The notes under the pieces: model-generated
Database searches by the model: none
The model's input: the letters and a program-made list of their open reading frames with translations, nothing else
Told to the model about the DNA's origin: nothing
Assembly: GCA_003151815.1 (NCBI GenBank)
Contig: PLYN01000054.1
Span: 9,780 to 65,623, forward strand
DNA length: 55,844 nt
Origin: Bacteroidota bacterium
Lineage (GTDB): Bacteria > Bacteroidota > Bacteroidia > 2-12-FULL-35-15
Reading direction: 5' to 3'
Made by a program: the position numbers and the translations under genes
In this document: positions 8,899-17,419 of the stretch, piece by piece
Layout of the letters: each line of letters starts with the position of its first letter
Numbering within the stretch: the stretch's first letter is position 1

Positions 8899-10479
8899 TT
8901 GGAAGCAATAGCATTACCACCACCGACGATTTATCCGACAGGAGCAACTAAATGGATTTTAATTCTAACGGCCATTTCATGTGCAATTTTGGAATTGATC
9001 GACACTACCGTTGTAAATGTTTCATTACGAGAAATAAGTGGAAACATTGGCGCTACAACTACTGAAATCGCATGGGTTATCACCGCATACGCAATTTCAA
9101 ATGTTATTATCATTCCGCTCGCCAGCATGTTATCTGATTTTTTCGGTAGAAAAACTTACTTCACCGCGTCGGTTATAATTTTCACTTTCTCATCGTTGAT
9201 GTGTGGTTTATCAACTAACTTATGGATGCTCGTATTTTGGAGATTTGTTCAGGGCATCGGTGGTGGTGGTTTGTTATCCACTGCTCAATCCATTATTGTT
9301 GGCGCATTTCCTCCCGAAAAAATATCAACCGCTAATGCCATTTTCGGAATGGGAATAATTATGGGTCCAACCTTTGGTCCTTCAATGGGCGGGTACATTA
9401 CCGATCACCTTTCATGGCATTGGATATTTTTTGTAAATATTCCGATTGGCGTTGTCGCTACTTTTTTAGCATGGACCTATGTTACCGACAGAGAAGGGGC
9501 TCAAAGACCAAGAAAAATAGACTGGTGGGGCATTTTATTTTTAATGATGGCAGTAGGATCTTTACAATATGTTTTAGAAGAAGGTGCGTCAGAAGATTGG
9601 TTTCAAAGTTCTGAAATAATAACATTATCAATAGTCGCGGCAGTTGGTTTGGTTGCTTTTATTTATAGGGAATTAACTATTGATTACCCTGCCGTAAACA
9701 TAAAACTCTATAAAAATTATAATTTAGCGATGGCGAGCATCATGAATTTTATGCTTGGCTTTATTCTCTTCGGCACTGTATTTATTTTTCCTTTATTTGC
9801 CCAAATATCGTTGGGTTGGACTGCCACAGATACCGGTGTTTTTATGATACCAAGTGCTTTGTGTGCGGCAATTGGAATGCCCTTAGTAGGTAAGTTGTTA
9901 GGGTCAGGCAAAAACCCTAAAACAATTATTATTATTGGAGTATTGATCACATTTGTTTTCCTGATGTTACTTTCATTTTCCTCTCCCGATTCGAATCAAA
10001 ATAATTTTTATTTTCCGTTTGTACTTCGAGGAATCGGATTGGCATTTATGATGTCTCCCATCCTTTCCCTAGCCGTATCCGGCCTAAAAGGCAAAGATCT
10101 GGCGCAGGCAATTGGTTTAGCAAACATGATCCGCCAGCTTGGAGGTGCTGTTGGTATTGCATTAATCAATATTTATTTGACTCATAAAAATGCCGAAATA
10201 AGAGGAAGCATGCTTGGATATATTACGGACTACACAAGTGCGAGTGCAGAGCGAATTTCAATGCTGACTCAAAATTTTATTTCAAAAGGCTATTCTCAGG
10301 GAGATGCAGAAACATTGGCTTACAATACAATGGAAGGTATGATTTTTAAACAGCAAGCACTTGTGAGTTACAACCAGGGATTTTTTATAGTAGGTATGAG
10401 TATTTTACTTTGTATTCCTATCGTATTTTTAATTCGTTATAAAAAAGAGGAAAAAACAAAAGCTATTTCGGATCACTAA
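8899..10479 (+). CDS. DHA2 family MFS drug efflux permease (EmrB-like)
   Basis: A 526-residue, 14-helix major facilitator. Motif A is SMLSDFFGRK and motif C is IIMGPTFGPSMGGYI. Helix 1 carries the DHA2 'ELIDTTVVNVSLREI' signature. The start is TTG at 8899, directly after the hlyD stop; no nearby ATG keeps helix 1. Together with TolC and HlyD it should form a proton-driven tripartite multidrug pump. Family and role are firm; the exported compound is not known. Confidence 0.9.
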   Translation: MEAIALPPPTIYPTGATKWILILTAISCAILELIDTTVVNVSLREISGNIGATTTEIAWVITAYAISNVIIIPLASMLSDFFGRKTYFTASVIIFTFSSLMCGLSTNLWMLVFWRFVQGIGGGGLLSTAQSIIVGAFPPEKISTANAIFGMGIIMGPTFGPSMGGYITDHLSWHWIFFVNIPIGVVATFLAWTYVTDREGAQRPRKIDWWGILFLMMAVGSLQYVLEEGASEDWFQSSEIITLSIVAAVGLVAFIYRELTIDYPAVNIKLYKNYNLAMASIMNFMLGFILFGTVFIFPLFAQISLGWTATDTGVFMIPSALCAAIGMPLVGKLLGSGKNPKTIIIIGVLITFVFLMLLSFSSPDSNQNNFYFPFVLRGIGLAFMMSPILSLAVSGLKGKDLAQAIGLANMIRQLGGAVGIALINIYLTHKNAEIRGSMLGYITDYTSASAERISMLTQNFISKGYSQGDAETLAYNTMEGMIFKQQALVSYNQGFFIVGMSILLCIPIVFLIRYKKEEKTKAISDH

Positions 10480-10563
10480 AGATTAATTTTAGAAAACAGA
10501 ATAATGGCTTTTTAAAAACTATACTCCCCGTTTTTTTGGCAAAAAATTGAAACTAATTATTTT

Positions 10564-10597
10564 TTTGAATATAAATTATTAACAATTTATATTCAAA
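10564..10597 (+). terminator. Hairpin after the efflux operon
   Basis: A perfect 14-bp inverted repeat, TTTGAATATAAATT and AATTTATATTCAAA, with loop ATTAAC, lies 85 bp after the emrB-like stop. It is A+T-rich with no clear T-run after it, so it may be a weak terminator or a protein-binding site. The rest of 10480-10881 shows no gene. Confidence 0.45.
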
Positions 10598-10881
10598 GAA
10601 GGATGTCCGATAAATTTTACAAAAACAAAAAATAACTTACATAAAAAATTTAAACAAATTACAATTAAACAATTTTCAGGGCTTTGTTCAGCGTTTAATT
10701 TCTTACATGTAAACAACAAAAATAAATTCGCCTGTTTCTTGTTCATTTGCTATTTTACAATGTTTATCCACCGTTTATTTATTTTTAACGAAAAAATTTT
10801 TGTGTTTTGTCATTTATAAAATTTACTTTCACGCCGCTAAAATGGTTTAGTGCTAAATTAAAACTCTAAAACCTACAAAAA

Positions 10882-11988
10882 ATGAAAAAAACATTGTCAC
10901 ATTGTTCCTTTGTACTTCTAACAGCTATTGTATTACTTATTGGTTGCAAAAAGAAAGAAATGGAAAATCCGGTAAATTCAAGTGTTTCGACTCCGATTCC
11001 TAATCCTAACACTTCTGATTCAAAAGCTTTGCAATTAATTTCCGTTGAGAGTAATTATCTTGTTTTTAATTCTCCTACGCATTTTAAATCTACTCTTAAT
11101 TATTTAGCAACATTAAATGAAAGTCAAAAAGATCTTTGGGAACTTTCCTTTACAAATTTTAAATCGATGAGAAAAACATATAATGATGATATGATTTCCG
11201 ACTCCATATTTGCTAACCAATACACCACAATTGCTCCTAGCACTCCGCATAGTCCTCAAATAATGGCAAATATGAGTATGTATTACCAATACCCAGTTCC
11301 TGATAATGGCTATTTATTATTAAAGAATGTTTCTATTGAAAGACATTCTTGGTTAGTAAATAAACAAGGACTAGTGAAGGCCGGTAATTCAATTTATCAG
11401 TTTCAACGCGGTATCTTAAAAATAATGACACCTGCGAATGTAAATTATGTTCCTGCTTTAGTAAGTGCAACTGTTAGTAATCCAACTTATAATTTTAAAG
11501 TTATAACAGGAGATGATACTATGGACAAAGCATCCTCATGCGGTTATCATAGTTTATACTATAACAATAATTATTGGAATACCCAAGGCACTGTTACATT
11601 TAGCACAAAAGGTTCTTTAGCAATTTATATGCAAGTAACATATAGCGCCGAACTAGATACAAATTGTATAAGTAACTATACTCCTATGATTGACGCTTCG
11701 GTACAATCTACTAAAAGGACCTGGTATGGAAGTTGGGTGAGGGATAACGCTACAATGACTTATAGTCAAAGCTATTCAACCAATTTTACTATTCCCATTA
11801 ATACAACAGTAGCTCCTGCGTATGGAAGCAATCAAAGTTCTGGTGGTAACAGTGTACTTAATTATCATCAGGAATACTATCCTGTAAATACGCTTGCATA
11901 TTCTAAAATGTTTGTAATATCTAACTTCAGCGCTTATGCTACTAGAAGCGGTGGGTCAAGTGGTGGTTCAATTACCGAAGGACATTAA
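10882..11988 (+). CDS. Hypothetical lipoprotein
   Basis: A 368-residue protein with a type II signal peptide and lipobox LIGC (Cys22) followed by KKKE. A linker is followed by 'SVESNYLVFNSPTHFKSTLN' and 'LNESQKDLWE', a pattern seen in Bacteroidetes lipoproteins of the DUF4848 kind; this resemblance is weak. The C-terminal half is Ser/Thr/Tyr-rich and beta-like and ends GGSSGGSITEGH. Its last codons are repeated as a remnant at 13824-13862, showing that this gene was once duplicated with its neighbour. It lies 9 bp before the next gene's ATG and probably shares a transcript with it. Confidence 0.75.
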   Translation: MKKTLSHCSFVLLTAIVLLIGCKKKEMENPVNSSVSTPIPNPNTSDSKALQLISVESNYLVFNSPTHFKSTLNYLATLNESQKDLWELSFTNFKSMRKTYNDDMISDSIFANQYTTIAPSTPHSPQIMANMSMYYQYPVPDNGYLLLKNVSIERHSWLVNKQGLVKAGNSIYQFQRGILKIMTPANVNYVPALVSATVSNPTYNFKVITGDDTMDKASSCGYHSLYYNNNYWNTQGTVTFSTKGSLAIYMQVTYSAELDTNCISNYTPMIDASVQSTKRTWYGSWVRDNATMTYSQSYSTNFTIPINTTVAPAYGSNQSSGGNSVLNYHQEYYPVNTLAYSKMFVISNFSAYATRSGGSSGGSITEGH

Positions 11989-11997
11989 ATTTTGAAT

Positions 11998-12801
11998 ATG
12001 TTTTTAATAAGTAAATATCAATTTCAACGCATACAGACAATACTTTTGTTATTGACTGTATGCGTAAATTTGAATGCACAAATAAAAAACTATTTTAAAA
12101 AGGATAGTATTATCCTTAAAAGTTCTGTGGAATTATATGGAGGTGTATTGCAAAATCAGGCATCCATTGGGTATCATTACTATAATATAAATAAAAAACC
12201 TGTATTTAATTTTACGGTAACTGCCATTAAACTAAATAATTTCAGCCTGTTAGTAGGTGGAGGTTATAGGGAAAAAGCAGTGGAAGGATTTGGGAATAAT
12301 AATTTTAAAATGTTGTTCCACAAGAATTATGTCTATTCGTCAGGTGGATATGGTGGTCCAGCTCCACTCAATTTTAGATTAAATTATGTTACTATAGATT
12401 TGGCTCTTAAATCAACTTTTTTCTTAAAATCGCGGATACAGCCTTTTGTATTTTATGGTCTGAGATATAATATTATAACAAGTTATAAATATGAAGATGG
12501 GGTAAGGAGTGCTGATCTTAATAATATTATACTTAATCTTAAAAAGAGATATTTCAATATATTTTACGGATTAGGAATTAATTATAAATTAAACAATGCT
12601 TTCAAAATATTTGCCTATTTTGAAATTAACAATGATGTAACACCATTGAATGGTTGGAAAAATGGTTGGTTTGCAAATCTTCCCAATTTTGACAGGTACC
12701 TTTATGTATTTGAGTTTCATAACTATTCCCTTCAGTTAGGCGTATCTTATACCTTTCAAAGGCATAGAAAAATTAAGGGCTTTAATGTTGGTGTTTTGTA
12801 A
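11998..12801 (+). CDS. Outer-membrane beta-barrel-like protein, copy 1 of the shared-leader family
   Basis: About 267 residues. The signal peptide contains QRIQTILLLLTVCVNLNAQ; the mature part has alternating hydrophobic/aromatic strands and ends in a barrel-like strand (FHNYSLQLGVSYTFQRHRK). I use ATG 11998; TTG at 11992 would add two residues. The 5' leader and signal-peptide DNA is nearly identical to that of the gene at 13872, but the mature proteins are unrelated by eye. No function is recognisable. Confidence 0.7.
   Translation: MFLISKYQFQRIQTILLLLTVCVNLNAQIKNYFKKDSIILKSSVELYGGVLQNQASIGYHYYNINKKPVFNFTVTAIKLNNFSLLVGGGYREKAVEGFGNNNFKMLFHKNYVYSSGGYGGPAPLNFRLNYVTIDLALKSTFFLKSRIQPFVFYGLRYNIITSYKYEDGVRSADLNNIILNLKKRYFNIFYGLGINYKLNNAFKIFAYFEINNDVTPLNGWKNGWFANLPNFDRYLYVFEFHNYSLQLGVSYTFQRHRKIKGFNVGVL
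12027..12065 (+). other. Perfectly conserved hairpin in the signal-peptide codons, copy 1
   Basis: ACGCATACAG...CTGTATGCGT form a 10-bp perfect stem extended by CAATA/TATTG across one A-A mismatch, with loop CTTTTGT. The same 39 nt occur unchanged at 13901-13939 in a gene with a different mature protein. It could be an RNA control element or a recombination site. Confidence 0.6.
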
Positions 12802-12914
12802 TTAAAAAACAGCTTGGTGTGAATTTATCTGCGCGGCTTCCAAATGAAAACAAGTACTCGATGAAAATTCACCAAGATGATAATCCACATAAACTTAACG
12901 GAACAGAATATTAA
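12801..12914 (+). pseudogene. C-terminal remnant of an outer-membrane protein gene
   Basis: One frame reads KKQLGVNLSARLPNENKYSM then KIHQDDNPHKLNGTEY and stops at 12912-12914. It has no start and is out of frame with the gene ending at 12801. Its layout recalls the end of the protein at 13872-14786 (LAYNININFKDKKLFEKKSK, then DPHTKYPEF). I read it as the tail of a lost paralogue. The rest of the gap to 12980 shows nothing else. Confidence 0.5.
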
Positions 12915-12980
12915 CAATTGTGTAAGTATAACGGAGTTGCCGAAAACCGCATAGAGTAAGCAAAATAAAAACTTAAAAAC

Positions 12981-13499
12981 ATGAAAAAACAATTTTTATT
13001 TTTTACAATTGCGGCATCTGCTTTTTTAACATCGTGCAGTGTTTCAAAAAAAAATATATCTAAAGCAATGGATATAAACGGTCCAAGCGTTATTCAAAAA
13101 CCTACTTTGGTAGATTTAGATGTAAAAGAAACAAAGGTTAGCGGAATGGCTACTGCGAAATCAAATGTACCAATGGAAATTGTAAAAGAAGTGGCAGTGA
13201 AAGATGCCATAAAAAAAGCAAACGCTGATGTTTTAATTGAACAAAAATTTGAAACTGAAACTTCGGGACGACTAAATACAGTAACTGTTAAAGGATTTCC
13301 GGCAACCTACAAAAATTTCAGACCAATAACGACAGAAGATGTAGAATTACTTAAAGTGGGCGCAACGCAAAAAGCAGATATTTGCGAATCTCATAAAGTA
13401 GAACAGAAAAAAAAGTTAGGCTTCGTTACTGGAGTATTGATAGGTTTTGGTTCATGCGTGTTACTACTAACTATGTTGGTAGTAGCAGCTGGAGGCTAA
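12981..13499 (+). CDS. Small lipoprotein with C-terminal membrane helix
   Basis: A 172-residue protein with lipobox LTSC (Cys19). The middle is Lys/Val-rich (VKDAIKKANADVLIEQKFET, a small YceK/LPP20-like alpha/beta pattern) and the C-terminus has a membrane segment (GFVTGVLIGFGSCVLLLTML). A lipid anchor plus a C-terminal helix is an odd pairing for an outer-membrane lipoprotein; it may stay at the inner membrane. Family not recognised. It sits inside the duplicated and decayed region. Confidence 0.7.
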   Translation: MKKQFLFFTIAASAFLTSCSVSKKNISKAMDINGPSVIQKPTLVDLDVKETKVSGMATAKSNVPMEIVKEVAVKDAIKKANADVLIEQKFETETSGRLNTVTVKGFPATYKNFRPITTEDVELLKVGATQKADICESHKVEQKKKLGFVTGVLIGFGSCVLLLTMLVVAAGG

Positions 13500-13550
13500 T
13501 CAATTCAAATAAGCATATTAAATTGGTAAATCGATTATTGATATAAATAA

Positions 13551-13630
13551 CTGTTTAAATTTTATTTATAAAAACGCTTATGTGAACTCCATCGCGGATT
13601 CTCGACTATGCACGAACTGACAATACACTG
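13551..13630. repeat. MITE-end-like repeat, related to 47223-47298
   Basis: Starts CTGTTTAAATTTTATTTAT and continues into a TTCTCGACT...CGAACTGACA segment that is also found at 47223-47298. The beginning matches the terminal repeat of the MITE at 50030-50225. The other end is unclear, so it is probably a decayed copy. Confidence 0.55.
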
Positions 13631-13697
13631 GTATATTGTTAAAACAAACAGTTTGCTGTCAGTTTGGACGTATTTGAGTAAAATTAAAATAAAAATC

Positions 13698-13826
13698 TTA
13701 TTTGCATTTACAGGTATCAGCAACCTCTTCGTAGGTACTTCGATTTAAGTCAATGGCTGTAACCAAACTTGAAATGGTATCACAATCAGCTATAACAATT
13801 CTAAGAGATTGCCCATCGGAAGTAGT
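13698..13826 (-). pseudogene. 3' fragment of a DUF4258-type gene
   Basis: The minus strand encodes 41 residues (TSDGQSLRIVIADCDTISSL...ADTCKCK, then TAA at 13700-13698) that differ from the end of the intact gene at 15587-16018 at only a few positions. Many DNA differences are silent, so the copy evolved under selection before it was truncated. It is joined directly to the tail of a lipoprotein gene at about 13824-13830. Confidence 0.75.
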
Positions 13827-13862
13827 AGGTCAAGCGGTGGGTCAATTACCGAAGGACATTAA
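13824..13862 (+). pseudogene. 3' tail of a duplicated lipoprotein gene
   Basis: Encodes SRSSGGSITEGH and a stop, matching the end of the intact lipoprotein (10882-11988). The rest of that copy has been deleted. As with the intact copy, the beta-barrel gene with the shared leader follows immediately. Confidence 0.75.
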
Positions 13863-13871
13863 TTTTTGAAT

Positions 13872-14786
13872 ATGTTTTCAAAAAATAAATATAAGTTGCA
13901 ACGCATACAGACAATACTTTTGTTATTGACTGTATGCGTAAATTTGAATGCTCAAATAAGCATTATGCCTTTATTCAATTTTCCGCTTTTTACTTGCTCT
14001 CATTATTCAAATTCTAATGAAAAAAATTTATACTTCAGAAAACAGATAGGCGGTACAGGCATTATTGGCAGTGGAAATGCTGGAATATTTATTAAATTAT
14101 TACCACTCACGTCTAAAATAAATTTATATTCAGGTATTTATTTTGGAACCTTATCATGGGGATATTTGATAGGTCGAAATGAAGATAATCAAATGTATTC
14201 CAGCTCAGGAATATTGATTAACCATTTCCCTTTTTTTATAAATATTTTTGATAGAAAAATTGGGTGTGTAAAAAAGGAAGCAACAACAGATAGTATCGCA
14301 ATTGAAACTGACGAAATGATTCGATTTTATAATAAAATTAAAAAAAAATATAGTTTGCGTATTAAAACATATTTGGGTTTTTCATTTGATTACCTTCCCC
14401 GCATAGATACATCCTATTCAAATCTATATGATTATTCTATCACATATAGTAATTCAAGTACAACTATTAATTATAGTGAACACGTCCGCAGGATCAGTAA
14501 CATTGGTACGTCTATTATGATGGGTGAAACTATGTATATTTATAATAATGTTAAACACAAGGAAACATTTTCTTTAAGTATTTTATATTTTCAAGGTTTG
14601 TTAAATATGGCAGGTATAGATGTAAAATACAAGATTGATAATACCAATTATGTTTCAAAACTATTTAGCAGAGGGAGCTCTATTGATTTGGTGCTTGCTT
14701 ATAACATCAATATTAATTTTAAAGACAAAAAATTGTTTGAAAAAAAATCAAAATATGATCCACACACTAAATACCCTGAATTCTAA
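13872..14786 (+). CDS. Outer-membrane beta-barrel-like protein, copy 2 of the shared-leader family
   Basis: About 304 residues from ATG 13872 (TTG 13866 possible). It has the same signal peptide as copy 1 (QRIQTILLLLTVCVNLNAQ) but a different mature protein, with strands such as ISNIGTSIMMGETMYIYNNV and SSIDLVLAYNININFKDK. It is probably outer-membrane or periplasmic. Function not recognised. It is followed after 47 bp by another small beta-barrel gene. Confidence 0.7.
   Translation: MFSKNKYKLQRIQTILLLLTVCVNLNAQISIMPLFNFPLFTCSHYSNSNEKNLYFRKQIGGTGIIGSGNAGIFIKLLPLTSKINLYSGIYFGTLSWGYLIGRNEDNQMYSSSGILINHFPFFINIFDRKIGCVKKEATTDSIAIETDEMIRFYNKIKKKYSLRIKTYLGFSFDYLPRIDTSYSNLYDYSITYSNSSTTINYSEHVRRISNIGTSIMMGETMYIYNNVKHKETFSLSILYFQGLLNMAGIDVKYKIDNTNYVSKLFSRGSSIDLVLAYNININFKDKKLFEKKSKYDPHTKYPEF
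13901..13939 (+). other. Conserved signal-peptide hairpin, copy 2
   Basis: Identical to the 39-nt hairpin at 12027-12065 (ACGCATACAG/CTGTATGCGT arms). The flanking leader is also nearly identical, from the preceding gene's last codons to the signal-peptide cleavage site. Confidence 0.6.
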
Positions 14787-14833
14787 AATAAAAAACAAAA
14801 CATCTGAACATAAGGATTTAACAGAGAAAAAAC

Positions 14834-15583
14834 ATGAAAAAAACAGGAATTATTTTGTTATTTATTTTGCTGACATTTTTTTCATTCGCTCAAAATAAAA
14901 CATATATCGGACTCGATTTTTCAGGTTCAAATGATTTATATAAAATTACAGATTCAGGTAATGAAATGACCAATCCTCCACTACGTGGTAATCAATTTGC
15001 TATCACATTCAGACGGGACATTAATAAATATATAAGCATTGAAACAGGATTAATGAGAAAGCATCTAAATGAGAGTTTGATTTTTAAACCCTCTGCAGGA
15101 TCGGGAAGTCAATGGTATGGCTCGAACTTCAATGTGATACCAATCCGAATTATTACAAGAATTGATATTAAAAAGGAAAAAATTTATTTGTCACCATCTC
15201 TCGGTGTAAATTATTATATGAGTGGTCGGCAAGATGGAAAAGGATATGGATCAGATTATCAGAAAGGAGACGATAGCATTCATTATCAATACACCGCTAA
15301 CAATGGTGTTCATTCTAGTTATTTCCTGCTTCAATTGGGGCTTGCCACAGAATTCATGATATGGAAAAAATTTATTTTTTCTATTTTTGTGAATAGATAT
15401 ATTGGTTTTGAAAGAGTACTAACAATGAACATTAATTATACTGTAAATAAAAATCCGCAGGTATTTACCGCCAGTGAATATACAAAAGGGGATTTTTGGA
15501 ATTTTGGAATCGGGTTAAAATATCCCTTGCACTGGAAAATTTATCATGATAATAAGGATAGGGGTCTTAAGAAAACAGAATAA
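14834..15583 (+). CDS. Outer-membrane beta-barrel-like protein
   Basis: A 249-residue protein with a signal peptide (MKKTGIILLFILLTFFSFAQ). The mature part resembles Bacteroidetes porin-family barrels: GNQFAITFRRDINKYISIET, then KIYLSPSLGVNYYMSG, and a final strand FWNFGIGLKYPLHWKIY. It may share a transcript with the gene ending at 14786. Its stop is 3 bp from the convergent DUF4258-type gene. No specific function is visible. Confidence 0.72.
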   Translation: MKKTGIILLFILLTFFSFAQNKTYIGLDFSGSNDLYKITDSGNEMTNPPLRGNQFAITFRRDINKYISIETGLMRKHLNESLIFKPSAGSGSQWYGSNFNVIPIRIITRIDIKKEKIYLSPSLGVNYYMSGRQDGKGYGSDYQKGDDSIHYQYTANNGVHSSYFLLQLGLATEFMIWKKFIFSIFVNRYIGFERVLTMNINYTVNKNPQVFTASEYTKGDFWNFGIGLKYPLHWKIYHDNKDRGLKKTE

Positions 15584-15586
15584 TTA

Positions 15587-16018
15587 TCAATTGCATTTAC
15601 AGGTATCAGCAACTTCCTCTTTGGTTGTGCGGTTTAAATCTATTGCCGTTACCACGCTGGAAATAGTATCACAATCAGCAATAACAATTCTAAGAGATTG
15701 CCCATCGGAAGTAGTTCCTTCTATTGCATAGGTAGGACAAGGGAAATCATGCACCTCACTTTTATCGTAATTTATTTTACCTGTTTTTAAAATCTGTTTT
15801 ATTTCCGCTTCCGTAATTCCACGACATTTCATTCTGCATTCTCCATGTTTTGTATATTCCAGTTTTTGCCAACTCAGCTCTTCTAACTTTGCAGAAGCAG
15901 GCATTTGACAACCTTTGCCTTTATAAACAAAACTTACAATAAGTATCCCTAATAAAAAACCAAAACCATACAATTTGAATCTTCTGATCAGATCTGAATT
16001 TTTACCGGGGATTGACAT
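15587..16018 (-). CDS. Membrane-anchored DUF4258-like protein
   Basis: A 143-residue protein with one N-terminal membrane helix (KLYGFGFLLGILIVSFVYKG) and a small Cys-rich C-terminal domain. 'YTKHGECRMKCRGITEAEIK' and 'TSDGQSLRIVIADCD' match the DUF4258 pattern (H...R...RGI...I), a BrnT/RelE-like small fold. Five or more Cys and the CKCN end suggest disulfides or metal binding. A second copy survives only as a fragment at 13698-13826. The biochemical role is unknown. Confidence 0.7.
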   Translation of the reverse strand: MSIPGKNSDLIRRFKLYGFGFLLGILIVSFVYKGKGCQMPASAKLEELSWQKLEYTKHGECRMKCRGITEAEIKQILKTGKINYDKSEVHDFPCPTYAIEGTTSDGQSLRIVIADCDTISSVVTAIDLNRTTKEEVADTCKCN

Positions 16019-16020
16019 AA

Positions 16021-16108
16021 AATTAGTTGTTAGTTATTAGTGGTTAGTTATTAGCGGTGTGGTGTCTAGTGGGTAGTAATGCTAACTAATAACTAACCAC
16101 TAATAACT
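16021..16108. repeat. Palindromic repeat, TTAGTGGTTAGT family
   Basis: Copies of TTAGTTATTAGTGGTTAG face their reverse complement (CTAACCACTAATAACTA) across a short spacer. The same family occurs at 25999-26047 (one arm), 28366-28448 and 51625-51708. It lies in the gap between two genes on the minus strand. Confidence 0.8.
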
Positions 16109-16109
16109 A

Positions 16110-17327
16110 TTATATTCCTGCCATCAATAAATTGATGTCTTTGTAAGGTAGTTTGAACATTTCGCCTAATACTTTATTCGTTAATATTCCATTGTACAAA
16201 TAAATTCCATTGCGCACACCTTCATCTCTGCGCAACATGTTTTTTACACCACCTTCTTCACCGATACTTAATAATATTGGAGCAAAAATGGTACTCAAAG
16301 CATAAGATGCTGTGCGCGAAACACGTGAAGCAATATTAGGAACGCAATAGTGAATAACACCATATTTGCGGAACACAGGGGTAGTATGATTGGTAACTTC
16401 AGAGGTTTCAAAACATCCACCCTGATCGATGCTTACATCAATAATCACAGATCCGGCTTTCATTTCACTCACCATAGATTCAGTTACAACAAGTGGCGTT
16501 GGTCCTTGTTTTCCTCGAATGGCTCCAATAACAACATCAGCTGTTTTTAAATGTTTTGCCAATACACGTGGTTGAATTACGGAAGTAAAAACGCGTGTCC
16601 CCAGATCACTTTGTAAACGCCTTAATCGAGAAATAGAATTATCAAATACTTTTACTGTTGCACCTAAACCCAATGCGGCACGTGCTGCAGATTGACCAAC
16701 TGAACCGGCACCTAATATTATTACTTCTGTTGGAGAAATTCCGGAAATACCACCCAAAATAGACCCTTGACCATTATTGACATTGCTTAAATATTCGCCT
16801 GCAATTAAAATAGACGTACAACCTGCAATCTCGCCCATCGAACGGATCACAGTATAAATTCCATCATCATCTTTTATCCATTCAAAGGCAATACCTGTTA
16901 CCTTTTTAGCGATCAATTGCTTAAGGAAATTTTCCGGCTGAACAGGAAGTTGCAATGTGGAAATCAATGTTTGATTTTGTTGCATCATTGCGATCTCATC
17001 AAGAGATGGTGGTGCTACTTTTAAAATAATATTTGCTTTATAAACTTCTTGCGGACTGTACACAATTTCTGCTCCCGCCTCACTATAATCATGGTCCTGA
17101 AAATTAGCCATTTTCCCGGCATTGCTTTCTACAACAATATGATGCCCGTTATTAACTAATAAAGCAACCGCATCAGGCACCAATGCCACGCGATTTTCCT
17201 GAAATGAAATTTCTTTTGGGATACCAATAAACAATTTACCTTTTTTGCGACTAACTTCAAGCATTTCCTCTTGTGGCATCAATGCAGATTGGGTAAGCGA
17301 CGCCAGAAGTTCTTTAGATGTTTTCAT
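16110..17327 (-). CDS. ald: Alanine dehydrogenase family protein
   Basis: A 405-residue member of the alanine dehydrogenase/PntA family. The N-terminal domain has IGIPKEISFQENRVALVPDA and the Rossmann region has VIILGAGSVGQSAARAALGL. The C-terminal region keeps IIDVSIDQGGCFETSEVTNH. Known members interconvert L-alanine and pyruvate with NAD. The Lys of the substrate site appears kept (ILKVAPP), but the segment that carries the catalytic His in characterised enzymes reads STLQLPVQ, with Gln at that place. Activity may therefore differ. It lies downstream of tsaE and porX on the same strand. Confidence 0.82.
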   Translation of the reverse strand: MKTSKELLASLTQSALMPQEEMLEVSRKKGKLFIGIPKEISFQENRVALVPDAVALLVNNGHHIVVESNAGKMANFQDHDYSEAGAEIVYSPQEVYKANIILKVAPPSLDEIAMMQQNQTLISTLQLPVQPENFLKQLIAKKVTGIAFEWIKDDDGIYTVIRSMGEIAGCTSILIAGEYLSNVNNGQGSILGGISGISPTEVIILGAGSVGQSAARAALGLGATVKVFDNSISRLRRLQSDLGTRVFTSVIQPRVLAKHLKTADVVIGAIRGKQGPTPLVVTESMVSEMKAGSVIIDVSIDQGGCFETSEVTNHTTPVFRKYGVIHYCVPNIASRVSRTASYALSTIFAPILLSIGEEGGVKNMLRRDEGVRNGIYLYNGILTNKVLGEMFKLPYKDINLLMAGI

Positions 17328-17419
17328 AAGAGATATAAATGTAGTTGGTTTAGGTTGTTACAAATCTAATAAATCTATTTTAAAGATTCTATGATTAAAA
17401 AATTGAAAGATCAGAATAA

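Noticed and set aside
10799-10829. Promoter for the lipoprotein at 10882 (TTTG and TACTTTCA)
   Set aside because: The spacer is 21 nt and the -7 box lacks the final TG, so the match is too weak to list.
14635-14898. Plus-strand 87-codon frame bridging two barrel genes
   Set aside because: It overlaps both neighbours out of frame and has no signal or domain pattern; the adjacent genes explain the region.
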